This document shows positions 32,059 to 40,453 of a stretch of 64,000 nucleotides of DNA, piece by piece (the first letter of the stretch is position 1; each line of letters opens with the position of its first letter). The notes under the pieces are model-generated. The model did no database searches and was not told the DNA's origin. It was given only the letters and a program-made list of their open reading frames with translations. The DNA comes from Pedobacter quisquiliarum (GTDB taxonomy: Bacteria; Bacteroidota; Bacteroidia; Sphingobacteriales; Sphingobacteriaceae): assembly GCF_014642175.1 (NCBI RefSeq), contig NZ_BMIL01000008.1, forward strand, positions 62,001 through 126,000, given 5' to 3'. The translations under genes were made by a program, and so were the position numbers.

Positions 32059-34430
32059 ACCTAAATCATAAAAAGAAGCAACAATTTCCTGCAATATTAC
32101 TGTTTATTATTCTTTTTGTTACCGCGTGTTCTTCTACAAAATACATTCAGGATTACCAGTCGGTCGTGAAGAACGTCGAAATCGATAGTGTACCTAAACA
32201 ATATAATGAGGAGGCCCTCAACTACGTGCAAAAGGATATCCGGCCTGCACCGCGTTTCGGTATTAACGTTGGCTTGTATAACCTTTTCTACGGCCTCTTT
32301 AAAACTAAGGCAGTGGGCTCTCCGGCCCCCTTGTTGGATAGTGCATTGGTTGAAATCTCCCGTAGCCAGATAGAGAAATTTCTGATGAGTAAGGGTTATT
32401 TTAAGGCGAAGGTTGATGCAGAGATTGCAGTTGAAAATCAACGTGCAGACATCCGTTTCAAGGCGCAGCCAGGCGTGCCCTTTTCAGTGAATGCTGTACG
32501 CTATGAGATTGCGGATAGCGCAATGCAGAAGCTTTATGTCGCTTCAAAAGAGCAGTTTACCCACCTGAGATCGGGTATGCAGTATGATGATGATTCCCTG
32601 GCGTATGAGCGGGAGCAGATCTACGAGCTCATGAAACAGAATGGTTATTACGACTTCCTCAGGCCATATGTAAAGTTCTCCGTAGATTCAAACCTGAATA
32701 ACAATAAGGTAAATGTTTCTTTGCAGGTGGATAATCCCGAAGGCCGCGACCAGCACCAGATATTTACCATTGGCCAAACAAATATCTTGATCGCACCCAC
32801 TACAGATGGTTTTCCTCAACGGGATAGTATCCGGTTGAACCCAAATAGCTTCCGGGACATCCGCTTTACCGATTTATCTGGCCACTTTCGAAGAAATCCG
32901 ATCGTCAGGTATGACTTCCTGAAGCCAGGAGATATATACGACATCCGAAATGAGGCGCTGACTTATGACAGGCTTTATGAGCTTAACGTCTTTAAGAACG
33001 TCAAAATCGATTACCTGAAGGCGAAGGATAGCTCCAACAGGGTGGAGCCACTGATCAGGCTTATTCCACAGAAAAGAATGAGCAACCGGATAGAGGGTGA
33101 GGTACCTTTTAATGCGGGTACCGTTGGTTTTACATTAAGTAATACTTATACCAACAATAATATATTCAGAGGAGCGGAGCGTTTCGAATTCCAGGTAAAA
33201 GGTGGCTTGCAGTCCAGAATTGGGAACGGCAGGTCTCTATTCAGCGAGATCTATCAGCGGGATTTTTCTGTAAGTGCAAACCTTGCCGTGCCGAGGCTGA
33301 TGGTGCCTTTTGATGTACCACTGATGGGAAAAAGCGGGATGCCATTTACAACCTTCTCCTCCAGTTATGTTTATTCACTGCAAAAGGACTTGTTTGACAG
33401 GAAGGTTTTTCTGAGTTCTATAACCTACGACTGGGTGGAGACCAAGTCGAAACGACACTCCTTGACACCACTGAATTTCGAATATCGCTTTGGAGGGTTG
33501 TTGATTGACACGACTACCGTTAAGGGACAAGAGCTGATTGCAGCCAACCTGTATAATATAAATCTGCTAGACCGCAGAGATATTACTTTGGGTGTGAAAT
33601 ATACTTATACGGTAAATGCGAACAAACTTTTATCCAACGAAGATTTCATATACTTCCGTGGGAACATAGATATGGCAGGAAATCTTCTTCAGGGGCTAAC
33701 GAGCATTACAGGTGGTAATCACGATGCTGCTGCTGGTGATTATGCCAAAGTCTTTGGTCTTCCATTTAACCAGTACGTGCGGCCGGAAGTTGATCTCAGA
33801 TATTACAAGGGATTAGGTGGTGCGCGCCAGTTTGTAGCCCGATTAAATGCAGGCGCAGGTTACGCTTATGGTAACTCGAGGGTGATCCCTTTTGAAAAGT
33901 TGTTTTTTGCTGGCGGTTCGAACGGTGTTCGTGCCTGGCAGGCCAGAACATTGGGTCCGGGAAATTACAACCGTGCGGAGCGTATCCCAAATGAGGAGAA
34001 CAGAAGAACCCTCTACGGTATTGACCAGTTGGGGCAGATGCACATCGAAGCAAATCTAGAGTATCGCTACATGCTGCTGGACAAATTCTTTGGTGCGCAG
34101 TTGAAAGGGGCTTTCTTTCTTGATGCCGGTAACGTCTGGAACATCAACTCAAATAATGGGCAACCGGAAACCACCTTCAAGTTCGCACAACTTGGAAATC
34201 AGCTTGGTATCGGCACAGGAGTAGGCTTCCGGTACGATGTGGATTTTTTCGTCTTCCGTTTTGACGTTGGGCTAAAGCTGAAAGATCCGCAGTTCCGTGG
34301 GAACGACCAGTGGGTGATTAAAAAGTTCTTCAGCGGTGGGCAAGAGTTTAAAGACGAATACTTCAGAACACATAGCCCTGACGGTTACCGGTTTGTACAG
34401 TACAACTTTGGTATCGGACTTCCGTTCTAA
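32049..34430 (+). CDS. tamL: TamL, lipoprotein BamA/TamA-family outer membrane protein
   Basis: The 793-residue protein belongs to the Omp85 superfamily. It starts at a TTG (the only plausible start before the signal peptide) and has the lipobox FVTAC (C27), which sets the Bacteroidota TamL apart from TamA. POTRA-like domains follow (about 40-320, e.g. EALTYDRLYELNVFKNVKI), then a 16-strand barrel region with FFAGGSNGVRAWQ (the conserved G-x-x-x-[IV]-R-G-like loop) and the end YNFGIGLPF. TamL assists insertion of outer-membrane proteins together with TamB; tamB is not in this window. Its 5' end overlaps the divergent methyltransferase gene. Confidence 0.88.
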   Translation: MKAYLNHKKKQQFPAILLFIILFVTACSSTKYIQDYQSVVKNVEIDSVPKQYNEEALNYVQKDIRPAPRFGINVGLYNLFYGLFKTKAVGSPAPLLDSALVEISRSQIEKFLMSKGYFKAKVDAEIAVENQRADIRFKAQPGVPFSVNAVRYEIADSAMQKLYVASKEQFTHLRSGMQYDDDSLAYEREQIYELMKQNGYYDFLRPYVKFSVDSNLNNNKVNVSLQVDNPEGRDQHQIFTIGQTNILIAPTTDGFPQRDSIRLNPNSFRDIRFTDLSGHFRRNPIVRYDFLKPGDIYDIRNEALTYDRLYELNVFKNVKIDYLKAKDSSNRVEPLIRLIPQKRMSNRIEGEVPFNAGTVGFTLSNTYTNNNIFRGAERFEFQVKGGLQSRIGNGRSLFSEIYQRDFSVSANLAVPRLMVPFDVPLMGKSGMPFTTFSSSYVYSLQKDLFDRKVFLSSITYDWVETKSKRHSLTPLNFEYRFGGLLIDTTTVKGQELIAANLYNINLLDRRDITLGVKYTYTVNANKLLSNEDFIYFRGNIDMAGNLLQGLTSITGGNHDAAAGDYAKVFGLPFNQYVRPEVDLRYYKGLGGARQFVARLNAGAGYAYGNSRVIPFEKLFFAGGSNGVRAWQARTLGPGNYNRAERIPNEENRRTLYGIDQLGQMHIEANLEYRYMLLDKFFGAQLKGAFFLDAGNVWNINSNNGQPETTFKFAQLGNQLGIGTGVGFRYDVDFFVFRFDVGLKLKDPQFRGNDQWVIKKFFSGGQEFKDEYFRTHSPDGYRFVQYNFGIGLPF

Positions 34431-34433
34431 AGC

Positions 34434-34970
34434 TTAAAACAATCGCTTTAAAGCGTCAAAGATGGTTTCGAAGAAAGTTCCAATACCCAGTCCGTTGCTG
34501 TGGTTAAAATAGAGTAAGATCAGGAATATGATTATCCCTAGTACCAGCAGTTTGCGGAAAAGGAATACGATCACGACAATGATAAGTGGTATGATGACCA
34601 GCCACATGGAATTTACGGTATAGGGGCTAAGGCTGCCTTCCTTCTTATAAACATACACGAGTTTACTGTGTGTACCGCTGTCATTTATGTGTTTGATATA
34701 TACGAATGCAGAACGCTCAAGCTGTAAGGGCACGATGGCTACGCCATCATTAAAGCGTAGGGACTGTGAGAAGCCACTTACGGTGAAGGTATAGATGCCG
34801 TTAATTTGTTCCAGTGGGTTCTCTAAAGAATCTGCAGCAATAATTGCCAGTTTGCTGTTTTTAAGCAGACTTTCTTTGACAATAAAGTTGTTGATGTCTA
34901 ATTTCTGACTGAATGCAGTACTACTGAACGCAATAAAGAGCAGGAGCGAGAGGAATTTTATTTTAAGCAT
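34434..34970 (-). CDS. Hypothetical exported or membrane protein
   Basis: The start at 34970 (MLKIKFLSLLLFIAFSSTAFSQ) gives a clear signal peptide, unlike an in-frame start 93 bases upstream. The 178-residue product has a periplasmic beta-rich domain of about 100 residues (INGIYTFTVSGFSQSLRFNDGVAIVPL). Two adjacent membrane segments near the C terminus follow (WLVIIPLIIVVIVFLF and LLVLGIIIFLILLYF). No family is recognised. It is convergent with tamL, with three bases between the ends and no terminator seen in between. Confidence 0.75.
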   Translation of the reverse strand: MLKIKFLSLLLFIAFSSTAFSQKLDINNFIVKESLLKNSKLAIIAADSLENPLEQINGIYTFTVSGFSQSLRFNDGVAIVPLQLERSAFVYIKHINDSGTHSKLVYVYKKEGSLSPYTVNSMWLVIIPLIIVVIVFLFRKLLVLGIIIFLILLYFNHSNGLGIGTFFETIFDALKRLF

Positions 34971-35115
34971 CGTTGGTTTGAAAAATAAATCAAATGTAGT
35001 AAAACCGCTTAGTTTTTGATTGTCTGTAAAAGATATTAAAACATGGCATGAGCTGAGGATCAAATTTTTTGTTGCAATTAATGATATGTCCCCGGATTGT
35101 ATATCTTTGCGGCAC

Positions 35116-35190
35116 GTTCCCGTAGTTCAATGGATAGAATTTCTGATTCCGGTTCAGACGATATGAGTTCGAATCTCGTCGGGAACACCA
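35116..35190 (+). tRNA. tRNA-Arg (CCG)
   Basis: The acceptor GTTCCCG pairs with CGGGAAC, discriminator A at 35187, and CCA is encoded (35188-35190). The anticodon loop TTCCGGT between TCTGA and TCAGA gives CCG. TTCGAAT is the T loop. A TATCTTTG element (35102-35109) stands directly upstream and a terminator directly downstream, so it is a single-gene unit. Confidence 0.96.
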
Positions 35191-35192
35191 AG

Positions 35193-35224
35193 AAGCCTTT
35201 CAAATTTATTTGGAAGGCTTTTTT
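35193..35224 (+). terminator. Terminator of tRNA-Arg
   Basis: AAGCCTTTCAAAT pairs with ATTTGGAAGGCTT (one mismatch) and runs into TTTT, starting three bases after the CCA. Confidence 0.8.
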
Positions 35225-35328
35225 CGTAAATGGGATTTTCCGGGGGGGCTTGCCTTGCAGCTAAGATCAAAATTTTACAAAATGCTTCACGTCTGCACTT
35301 TTTTTTAGGTAGGGAATGATTAAAGTCC

Positions 35329-35390
35329 TAGGTTTGTCTCGAGAGCGTTAATGGATTGGGGCAGCCGGAGGGTTGCCCCTTTCTTTTTTT
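35329..35390 (+). ncRNA. Candidate small RNA or attenuated leader upstream of mgtE
   Basis: A -7-like TAGGTTTG (35329-35336) is followed by about 20 bases and then a strong hairpin. GGGGCAGCC (35358-35366) pairs with GGTTGCCCC (35371-35379), and TTTCTTTTTTT follows. No gene ends here, since the tRNA already has a terminator. It could be a short RNA of about 45-50 nt or an attenuator in a long mgtE leader. No -33 element was found and no known riboswitch class is recognised. Confidence 0.4.
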
Positions 35391-35522
35391 ACTTTGGCAT
35401 TGTTTTAGAATTGTAGCGTTCATCATTTAAAATGTGAACTAAATAGCGCAAAAACAGGTTTTTTTAAAATAAAAACCCACATTTGCAATCTTGTAAACAG
35501 CGAACGATGTAAAAAGAGGTCT

Positions 35523-36896
35523 ATGGAAGAAATGATTGTGGAAGAAGTGGTGGAATTATTAGAGCAGCAAGATGATGCTCAATTGAAAGACTATCTGGAC
35601 AACCTCAATATTTCTGACGTCGAACATTTAATTGATGAACTTCCGGAACATGCGGTTAAATTCATTGATACCCTCGCCATCAATCGCGCGGTTAACGTTT
35701 TCCGAATTCTTGACTTCCCAACCCAGGAGCGCATTCTCAAAAAGCTTCCAGGCACAAAACTCGCTGAGTTAATCAACCTTTTACCGCCCGACGATCGTAC
35801 CGCCCTCTTCAGTGAGCTTAAAGGTGATGCGGTTAAAAAGCTGATCATCCTGCTTCCGGCAGCAGATCGCCTTGAAGCCCTTTCACTATTAGGTTATAAA
35901 GAAAATAGCGTCGGCCGTCTGATGACGCCGGATTATGTGGCGGTGAAGACACATTGGACTATCGCAAGGGTTATTGAACATATCCGATGGTACGGCAAAA
36001 ACTCTGAAACGATTGATGTAATCTACATCATTGATGAGGAAGGGGTATTGATCGATGACATCAGGATACGTGAAGTTTTATTGGCTGAACCACAAACGAA
36101 GATTGGGGATCTTGCTGATAACCGAACGATTGCGCTAAATGCAAATGACCCTCAAGAGGAGGCCATCAATGTTTTCAGGATGAATAATCGCGTTGCTTTG
36201 CCCGTAGTTGATGATAGTGATATGCTGCTTGGTATTGTTACCGTAGATGATATTCTATGGCTGGCCAATGAAGAATATACCGAGGATATCCACAAGATCG
36301 GGGGTACCCAGGCGCTGGATGAACCATATTTGGATATGCCTTTACTCGGCCTAGTGAAAAAACGCATCGGCTGGTTAATTGTACTTTTTCTTGGGGAGAT
36401 GTTGACGGCAACGGCAATGTCTCACTTCCAGGCTGATATAGAGAAGGCTGTGATCCTGGCGATGTTTGTTCCATTAATCATCTCCAGCGGCGGAAATAGT
36501 GGCTCTCAGGCTTCTACACTGATTATCCAGGCAATGGCACTCGGCGAAATCACGGTTGGTGATTGGTGGCGTATTATGCGCAGGGAAATACAGTCTGGAT
36601 TAATGCTTGGCATTGCTTTAGGATTTATCGGTTTCCTGCGAATTTTCATTTGGGTTCAGTTTACCGACATGTACGGGCCGCATTGGCTGCTCATTGGTCT
36701 AACTGTGGGCGTTGCTTTAGTTGGTGTGGTATTGTGGGGATCTCTGGCGGGCTCAATGCTGCCCCTGATTCTGAAAAGGTTGGGTGCTGACCCTGCGACG
36801 TCCTCTGCGCCTTTTGTCGCAACCTTAGTTGACGTTACCGGATTGATTATCTATTTCTCAGTCGCTGTAATGTTCCTTAAAGGCGTGCTGTTATAA
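35523..36896 (+). CDS. mgtE: Magnesium transporter MgtE
   Basis: The 457-residue inner-membrane Mg2+ channel has the full MgtE plan. A cytoplasmic helical N domain covers about residues 20-125 (LPPDDRTALFSEL). Two CBS domains, about 130-255, carry GRLMTPDYVAVKTHW and RVALPVVDDSDMLLGIVTVDDI. The connecting helix and five transmembrane helices follow from about 275. The pore signature FVPLIISSGGNSGSQASTL is visible (about 315-333). By family knowledge Mg2+ bound between N and CBS domains closes the pore. The 330 bases between tRNA-Arg and this gene hold a candidate small RNA or attenuator; no M-box-like leader was recognised. Confidence 0.94.
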   Translation: MEEMIVEEVVELLEQQDDAQLKDYLDNLNISDVEHLIDELPEHAVKFIDTLAINRAVNVFRILDFPTQERILKKLPGTKLAELINLLPPDDRTALFSELKGDAVKKLIILLPAADRLEALSLLGYKENSVGRLMTPDYVAVKTHWTIARVIEHIRWYGKNSETIDVIYIIDEEGVLIDDIRIREVLLAEPQTKIGDLADNRTIALNANDPQEEAINVFRMNNRVALPVVDDSDMLLGIVTVDDILWLANEEYTEDIHKIGGTQALDEPYLDMPLLGLVKKRIGWLIVLFLGEMLTATAMSHFQADIEKAVILAMFVPLIISSGGNSGSQASTLIIQAMALGEITVGDWWRIMRREIQSGLMLGIALGFIGFLRIFIWVQFTDMYGPHWLLIGLTVGVALVGVVLWGSLAGSMLPLILKRLGADPATSSAPFVATLVDVTGLIIYFSVAVMFLKGVLL

Positions 36897-36921
36897 ACGT
36901 AAATTAGATTTTGATTTTCAT

Positions 36922-36964
36922 ATAAAAGAAAAGGCAGCTGAACTTCAGCTGCCTTTTCTTTTAT
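36922..36964. terminator. Bidirectional terminator between mgtE and ychF
   Basis: ATAAAAGAAAAGGCAGCTGAA (36922-36942) and its exact reverse complement (36944-36964) are separated by one base, a near-perfect 43-bp palindrome. Serves both convergent genes. Confidence 0.9.
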
Positions 36965-36980
36965 AATAGTATATGATTGA

Positions 36981-38075
36981 TTAAACGTTGAAGCGGAAGT
37001 GCATGATGTCGCCATCTTCCACTACGTAAGTTTTACCTTCAATGCCGAGTTTACCAGCTTCTTTACACGCCGCCTCTGAACCAAGGGTTACAAAATCATT
37101 GTACTTGATTACCTCTGCGCGGATAAATCCTTTTTCGAAGTCTGTGTGAATAACACCGGCAGCCTGAGGTGCGGTGAAGCCTTTAGTAATGGTCCAGGCT
37201 CTTACTTCCTGTACACCCGCGGTGAAGTACGTGTATAGGTCTAGCAACCGGTACGCCGCCTGAATAAGCTTGTTTACACCTGATTCTGTCAAGCCAAGAT
37301 CAGCAAGAAATTCCTGACGCTCTTCATAACTCTCCAATTCTGCAATTTCGGATTCAATTTTTGCGGAGATGATCAGGATTTCTGCCTGCTCATCTTTCAC
37401 GGCTTCACGAACGCGATCTACAAATTCATTGCCGTTGATCACTGAATTCTCATCAACGTTGCACACATACATAACCGGCTTTTGGGTTAGCAGACCAAGG
37501 TCTTTGATGAACTCGAAGTCATCTGCATCAATTGCTGCAGCGCGCACAGATTTACCTACTTCCAGGTGCGATTTGATGATGCTTAGAATGTCAAAAGTCC
37601 GCTTTGCTTCCTTGTCGGTCTTAGCCATTTTCTCCACCTTCTGAATGCGTTTGGTAACGGTATCCAGATCCTTAAGCTGAAGCTCTGTGTCGATGATTTC
37701 TTTATCACGCACCGGATCCACAGATCCATCAACGTGAATAACATTGCCGTCTTCAAAGCAGCGCAAAACATGTATGATCGCGCTTGTTGCTCTGATGTTA
37801 CCAAGGAACTGATTTCCCAGACCTTCGCCCTTAGAAGCACCTTTGACAAGGCCGGCGATGTCTACGATTTCAATGGTGTTCGGTTGTACTTTATTCGGTT
37901 TAACCAATTCCGCAAGCTTAGTCAGCCTGTGATCAGGAACGGTAATTACGCCGATATTTGGTTCAATGGTGCAGAATGGAAAGTTAGCGGCCTGAGCCTT
38001 CGCGTTTGATAAACAGTTAAATAAAGTTGATTTACCTACGTTCGGTAAACCCACTATACCACATTGTAATGCCAT
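36981..38075 (-). CDS. ychF: Redox-regulated ATPase YchF (OLA1 family)
   Basis: The 364-residue P-loop protein of the Obg family binds ATP rather than GTP and associates with the ribosome and stress responses. Seen: GLPNVGKSTLFNCL (G1), FCTIEPNIGVI (G2), DIAGLVKGASKGEGLGN (G3), and NVDE in VCNVDENS replacing the NKxD guanine motif, which is the basis of ATP preference. The C-terminal TGS-like domain includes TYFTAGVQEVRAWTI and VEDGDIMHFRFNV. Its promoter -7 element TACCTTTG is at 38100-38107. Confidence 0.96.
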   Translation of the reverse strand: MALQCGIVGLPNVGKSTLFNCLSNAKAQAANFPFCTIEPNIGVITVPDHRLTKLAELVKPNKVQPNTIEIVDIAGLVKGASKGEGLGNQFLGNIRATSAIIHVLRCFEDGNVIHVDGSVDPVRDKEIIDTELQLKDLDTVTKRIQKVEKMAKTDKEAKRTFDILSIIKSHLEVGKSVRAAAIDADDFEFIKDLGLLTQKPVMYVCNVDENSVINGNEFVDRVREAVKDEQAEILIISAKIESEIAELESYEERQEFLADLGLTESGVNKLIQAAYRLLDLYTYFTAGVQEVRAWTITKGFTAPQAAGVIHTDFEKGFIRAEVIKYNDFVTLGSEAACKEAGKLGIEGKTYVVEDGDIMHFRFNV

Positions 38076-38099
38076 GAATGATTTTTTCTAGATTCGCCG

Positions 38100-38107
38100 C
38101 AAAGGTA
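38100..38107 (-). promoter_or_regulatory. -7 element of ychF
   Basis: TACCTTTG on the minus strand matches TAnnTTTG, 24 bases before the ychF ATG. Confidence 0.5.
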
Positions 38108-38159
38108 TCAAAAATAATCTTTATGTTTAGCCACATAAATTAAGGCGGAATATAGTATC

Positions 38160-38642
38160 ATGGAAAATTATAATGAGCCTGAAATGGGGCATGAGGAAGT
38201 GGATGGACCGATCAGGCTGGTCATAACCGAGGATATCAGGAGCTATATTTATCAGGCTGCTAAATGGGCAAAGTTTCTTTCGATTGTCGGATTTATCGTA
38301 ACCGGTCTGATGGTAATGATTGCACTAAGTGTTCAATCTGTCATGCAAAGTCTTTCGGAGATACCAGCATACGCAGGGCTTGTGGCTTTAGGTTCTGGTG
38401 TAATTATGTTCTTTTACCTGCTTCTTGCACTGTTATATTTCTACCCAAGTTACCTGATGTACAAGTTTTCATCAGCAGCAAAGCTTGCCGTATTGTATGG
38501 CAATCAGGAAAGTTTGTCGGAAGCAATGGTTAAGATGAAATCAATCTTTAAGTTTTTTGGAGTGGTGACGGTGATAATCATCTCTATGTATGTGTTAATG
38601 GTTGTGCTGTTCAGCATAGGCGCGGGGATCGCTGCTGCCTAA
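38160..38642 (+). CDS. DUF5362-like membrane protein
   Basis: The 160-residue membrane protein has a short acidic cytoplasmic head (MENYNEPEMGHEEVDG). Four hydrophobic segments follow: AKFLSIVGFIVTGLMVMIAL, LVALGSGVIMFFYLLLALLYF, a short one around YLMYKFSSAAKLAV, and FGVVTVIIISMYVLMVVLFSI. This fits the uncharacterised DUF5362 family of Bacteroidota. Function unknown. It is divergent from ychF with 84 bp between. Its terminator right arm is also coding sequence of the convergent SRPBCC gene. Confidence 0.75.
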   Translation: MENYNEPEMGHEEVDGPIRLVITEDIRSYIYQAAKWAKFLSIVGFIVTGLMVMIALSVQSVMQSLSEIPAYAGLVALGSGVIMFFYLLLALLYFYPSYLMYKFSSAAKLAVLYGNQESLSEAMVKMKSIFKFFGVVTVIIISMYVLMVVLFSIGAGIAAA

Positions 38643-38647
38643 TAAAG

Positions 38648-38681
38648 AGCAAAGCTCCTGCTAGTAGGCAGGAGCTTTGCT
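38648..38681 (+). terminator. Terminator overlapping the 3' end of the SRPBCC gene
   Basis: AGCAAAGCTCCTGC (38648-38661) pairs exactly with GCAGGAGCTTTGCT (38668-38681) around TAGTAG. The right arm encodes the C-terminal SKAPA of the opposite-strand protein. Confidence 0.8.
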
Positions 38682-39356
38682 TTCAATCTTATGTTTGAAG
38701 GTTATGATCTCCTTCTTCAACATTTCTTCAAATACCGGATTTATCATTTTTGAGACGCCTACACCAAGGCCACCTGCAGGTGGACGGTAGGACAGTACAA
38801 TTTTGAGTAAGGTCCCTGTTCCATCAGGCGTTGGATGAAATTCTACCTTGCCGACATGAGGCAGCATGGAGCCTTTTACTGCACGCCATCCGATGAGATG
38901 TCCCGGTTCATCTTTTACAATTTCTGCTTCCCAATTGATGGGCAGGAAACTGCCAAGGACGTTCGACTTCCATTTGGAGAGGTTCTCATCAACCATTTCG
39001 ACATCCATCAGGTGATTGATGCTTGCCGGGATATTGCTGAGGTTACGCCAGTAGCTATAAACTTCCTGACTTGGTTTATCAATCACAAACTCACCCCGGA
39101 TGTTTACCGCGTGCGGCTTTCTTGCATCAATGCCAAGCTGATCATAAATCACACATTTACCGGTAAATCCTCGGTAGGTAAGGTATGCTCCGTACCAGAA
39201 TCTGGATTTAAAAGGGTGTGCTATGCCTTTGCTCAGTAAAGCGCCACCAAGGAATACAGAAACCAGACGTTCTGTAAAGCCAAGATTACGTCGAACTTCC
39301 CGTTGAATGGAGAATTTACCAGAGCGTAATTTTAAAGTTTCATCATGAATTACCAT
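38661..39356 (-). CDS. SRPBCC-family protein with an N-terminal membrane-domain-like segment
   Basis: The 231-residue protein has two parts. Residues about 20-75 (NLGFTERLVSVFLGGALLSKGI, then YGAYLTYRGFTGKCVIY) resemble the YgaP-like DUF2892 membrane hairpin. Residues about 85-225 form a START/SRPBCC ligand-binding domain (FVIDKPSQEVYSYWRNLSNIPASINHL, then GTLLKIVLSYRPPAGG). The family binds small hydrophobic molecules; the ligand is unknown. It overlaps the upstream 86-residue gene by 14 bases, so the pair is translationally coupled. Its last codons lie in the neighbouring gene's terminator stem. Confidence 0.85.
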   Translation of the reverse strand: MVIHDETLKLRSGKFSIQREVRRNLGFTERLVSVFLGGALLSKGIAHPFKSRFWYGAYLTYRGFTGKCVIYDQLGIDARKPHAVNIRGEFVIDKPSQEVYSYWRNLSNIPASINHLMDVEMVDENLSKWKSNVLGSFLPINWEAEIVKDEPGHLIGWRAVKGSMLPHVGKVEFHPTPDGTGTLLKIVLSYRPPAGGLGVGVSKMINPVFEEMLKKEIITFKHKIESKAPAY

Positions 39357-39603
39357 CTTTTGTCTGTTTAGTTATCGCTTCACCAATGGTGTTAACATCT
39401 TCTTCCGATAGCTCGCCCCACATCTGTTCCCACTTACCTTCAGCTTCCAGACGGATCTGGGTAAGTTCGTTCTCATCATCAAAGACGACGAAATACTCTA
39501 TGCCATCGCTCGTTTCATCGGGCTTAATATGTAAATTTCGTTCCTGTCCGTTTAACGAAACTCCAATTTTGAATTCGGGATTATTTGTTCCTAAGTCTGC
39601 CAT
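39343..39603 (-). CDS. Hypothetical small acidic protein
   Basis: The 86-residue cytoplasmic protein opens MADLGTNNPEFKIGVSLNGQ. It contains DGIEYFVVFDDENELTQIRLEAEGKWEQMWG and an acidic tail. No named family is recognised; the beta/alpha pattern could be a small single-domain fold. It overlaps the SRPBCC start by 14 bases and is the first gene of that operon. The role is unknown. Confidence 0.7.
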   Translation of the reverse strand: MADLGTNNPEFKIGVSLNGQERNLHIKPDETSDGIEYFVVFDDENELTQIRLEAEGKWEQMWGELSEEDVNTIGEAITKQTKDGNS

Positions 39604-39724
39604 GATCGTTGTTTAAGTACAATTATTAACAGATTTATCATTCTTCTGTTTTAAAACTTAATATTTTAGGTACCGCATGCAACTTTTTAATATGATGTAC
39701 GTCTTAGTAGTAAATCTGAAAAAC

Positions 39725-40453
39725 ATGAGAAAACTATATCCTTATTTATTAGCAGCCGTTTTAACCGGTGCTGGTTTGCAGGCAAACGCTTCACTTCCGA
39801 TCGTCATCAGTAAATCTGAGTTAAAGGCTAACCCGGATGTGCGCAACTTTCAGGGTCTAGCGGTACAAGGCCCGATTCAGGTGTTTGTTAAATTTGGTAA
39901 TGTAGAAAGTATGCGCCTGGAAGGGGATGAAGATGTGCTAGCATCCCTGGTATCTGAGGTAAGGGGGAATGTGTTGGTCATCCGTCCTAAGCCGAGTGTT
40001 ACCAGCTGGGCAAAAAAATACGAGAACAAGAAGATTGTAGCTTACGTAACTGCGAAAACGCTGACCAGTATTACCATGAGCGGTAATGGCACAATTGACA
40101 TTAGTGGTACGGTGGAGGCTGCGGAGCTGACAACAACCCTAAGTGGCAGCGGCCGCGTGACGGCCAATGTAGATGTGGATAAACTCACAACAGTACTTAG
40201 CGGTTCGGGCCATCTGGATGTTAAAGGCAAGGCCGAACGTGCAGATATAACCATGAGCGGTGCTTCACGATTTGCAGGAAAAAACCTTAAAGTAGATGTG
40301 CTAAACACCAGAATGAGCGGCGCTGGTCAGGTTGAAATTCATGCAGACGAGTCTATTGATGCATTGATCAGTGGTTCTGCACAGGTGAACTACAGCGGGA
40401 ATGCCAGCGTTAAAAAACGCGTCATTGGCTCTGGCGGGGTAAATAAAATTTAA
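39725..40453 (+). CDS. Head GIN-domain (DUF2807) exported protein
   Basis: The start at 39725 gives a signal peptide (MRKLYPYLLAAVLTGAGLQA); an in-frame ATG 48 bases upstream would bury it. The 242-residue product is a classic DUF2807 beta-helix with repeated turn signatures: SGNGTIDISG, SGSGRVTAN, SGSGHLDVKG, SGASRFAG, SGAGQVEI and SGSAQVNYSG, one every 19-21 residues, ending in GSGGVNK. Such proteins lie in the periplasm or on the surface; the adhesin label is not proved. Its stop shares TTAA with the stop of the convergent reductase gene. Related to the protein at 15635-16246. Confidence 0.88.
   Translation: MRKLYPYLLAAVLTGAGLQANASLPIVISKSELKANPDVRNFQGLAVQGPIQVFVKFGNVESMRLEGDEDVLASLVSEVRGNVLVIRPKPSVTSWAKKYENKKIVAYVTAKTLTSITMSGNGTIDISGTVEAAELTTTLSGSGRVTANVDVDKLTTVLSGSGHLDVKGKAERADITMSGASRFAGKNLKVDVLNTRMSGAGQVEIHADESIDALISGSAQVNYSGNASVKKRVIGSGGVNKI

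Noticed and set aside
35391..35522. Magnesium riboswitch (M-box or mgtA-type) before mgtE
   Set aside because: No known conserved core was recognised; only a promoter-like box and terminator further upstream are supported.
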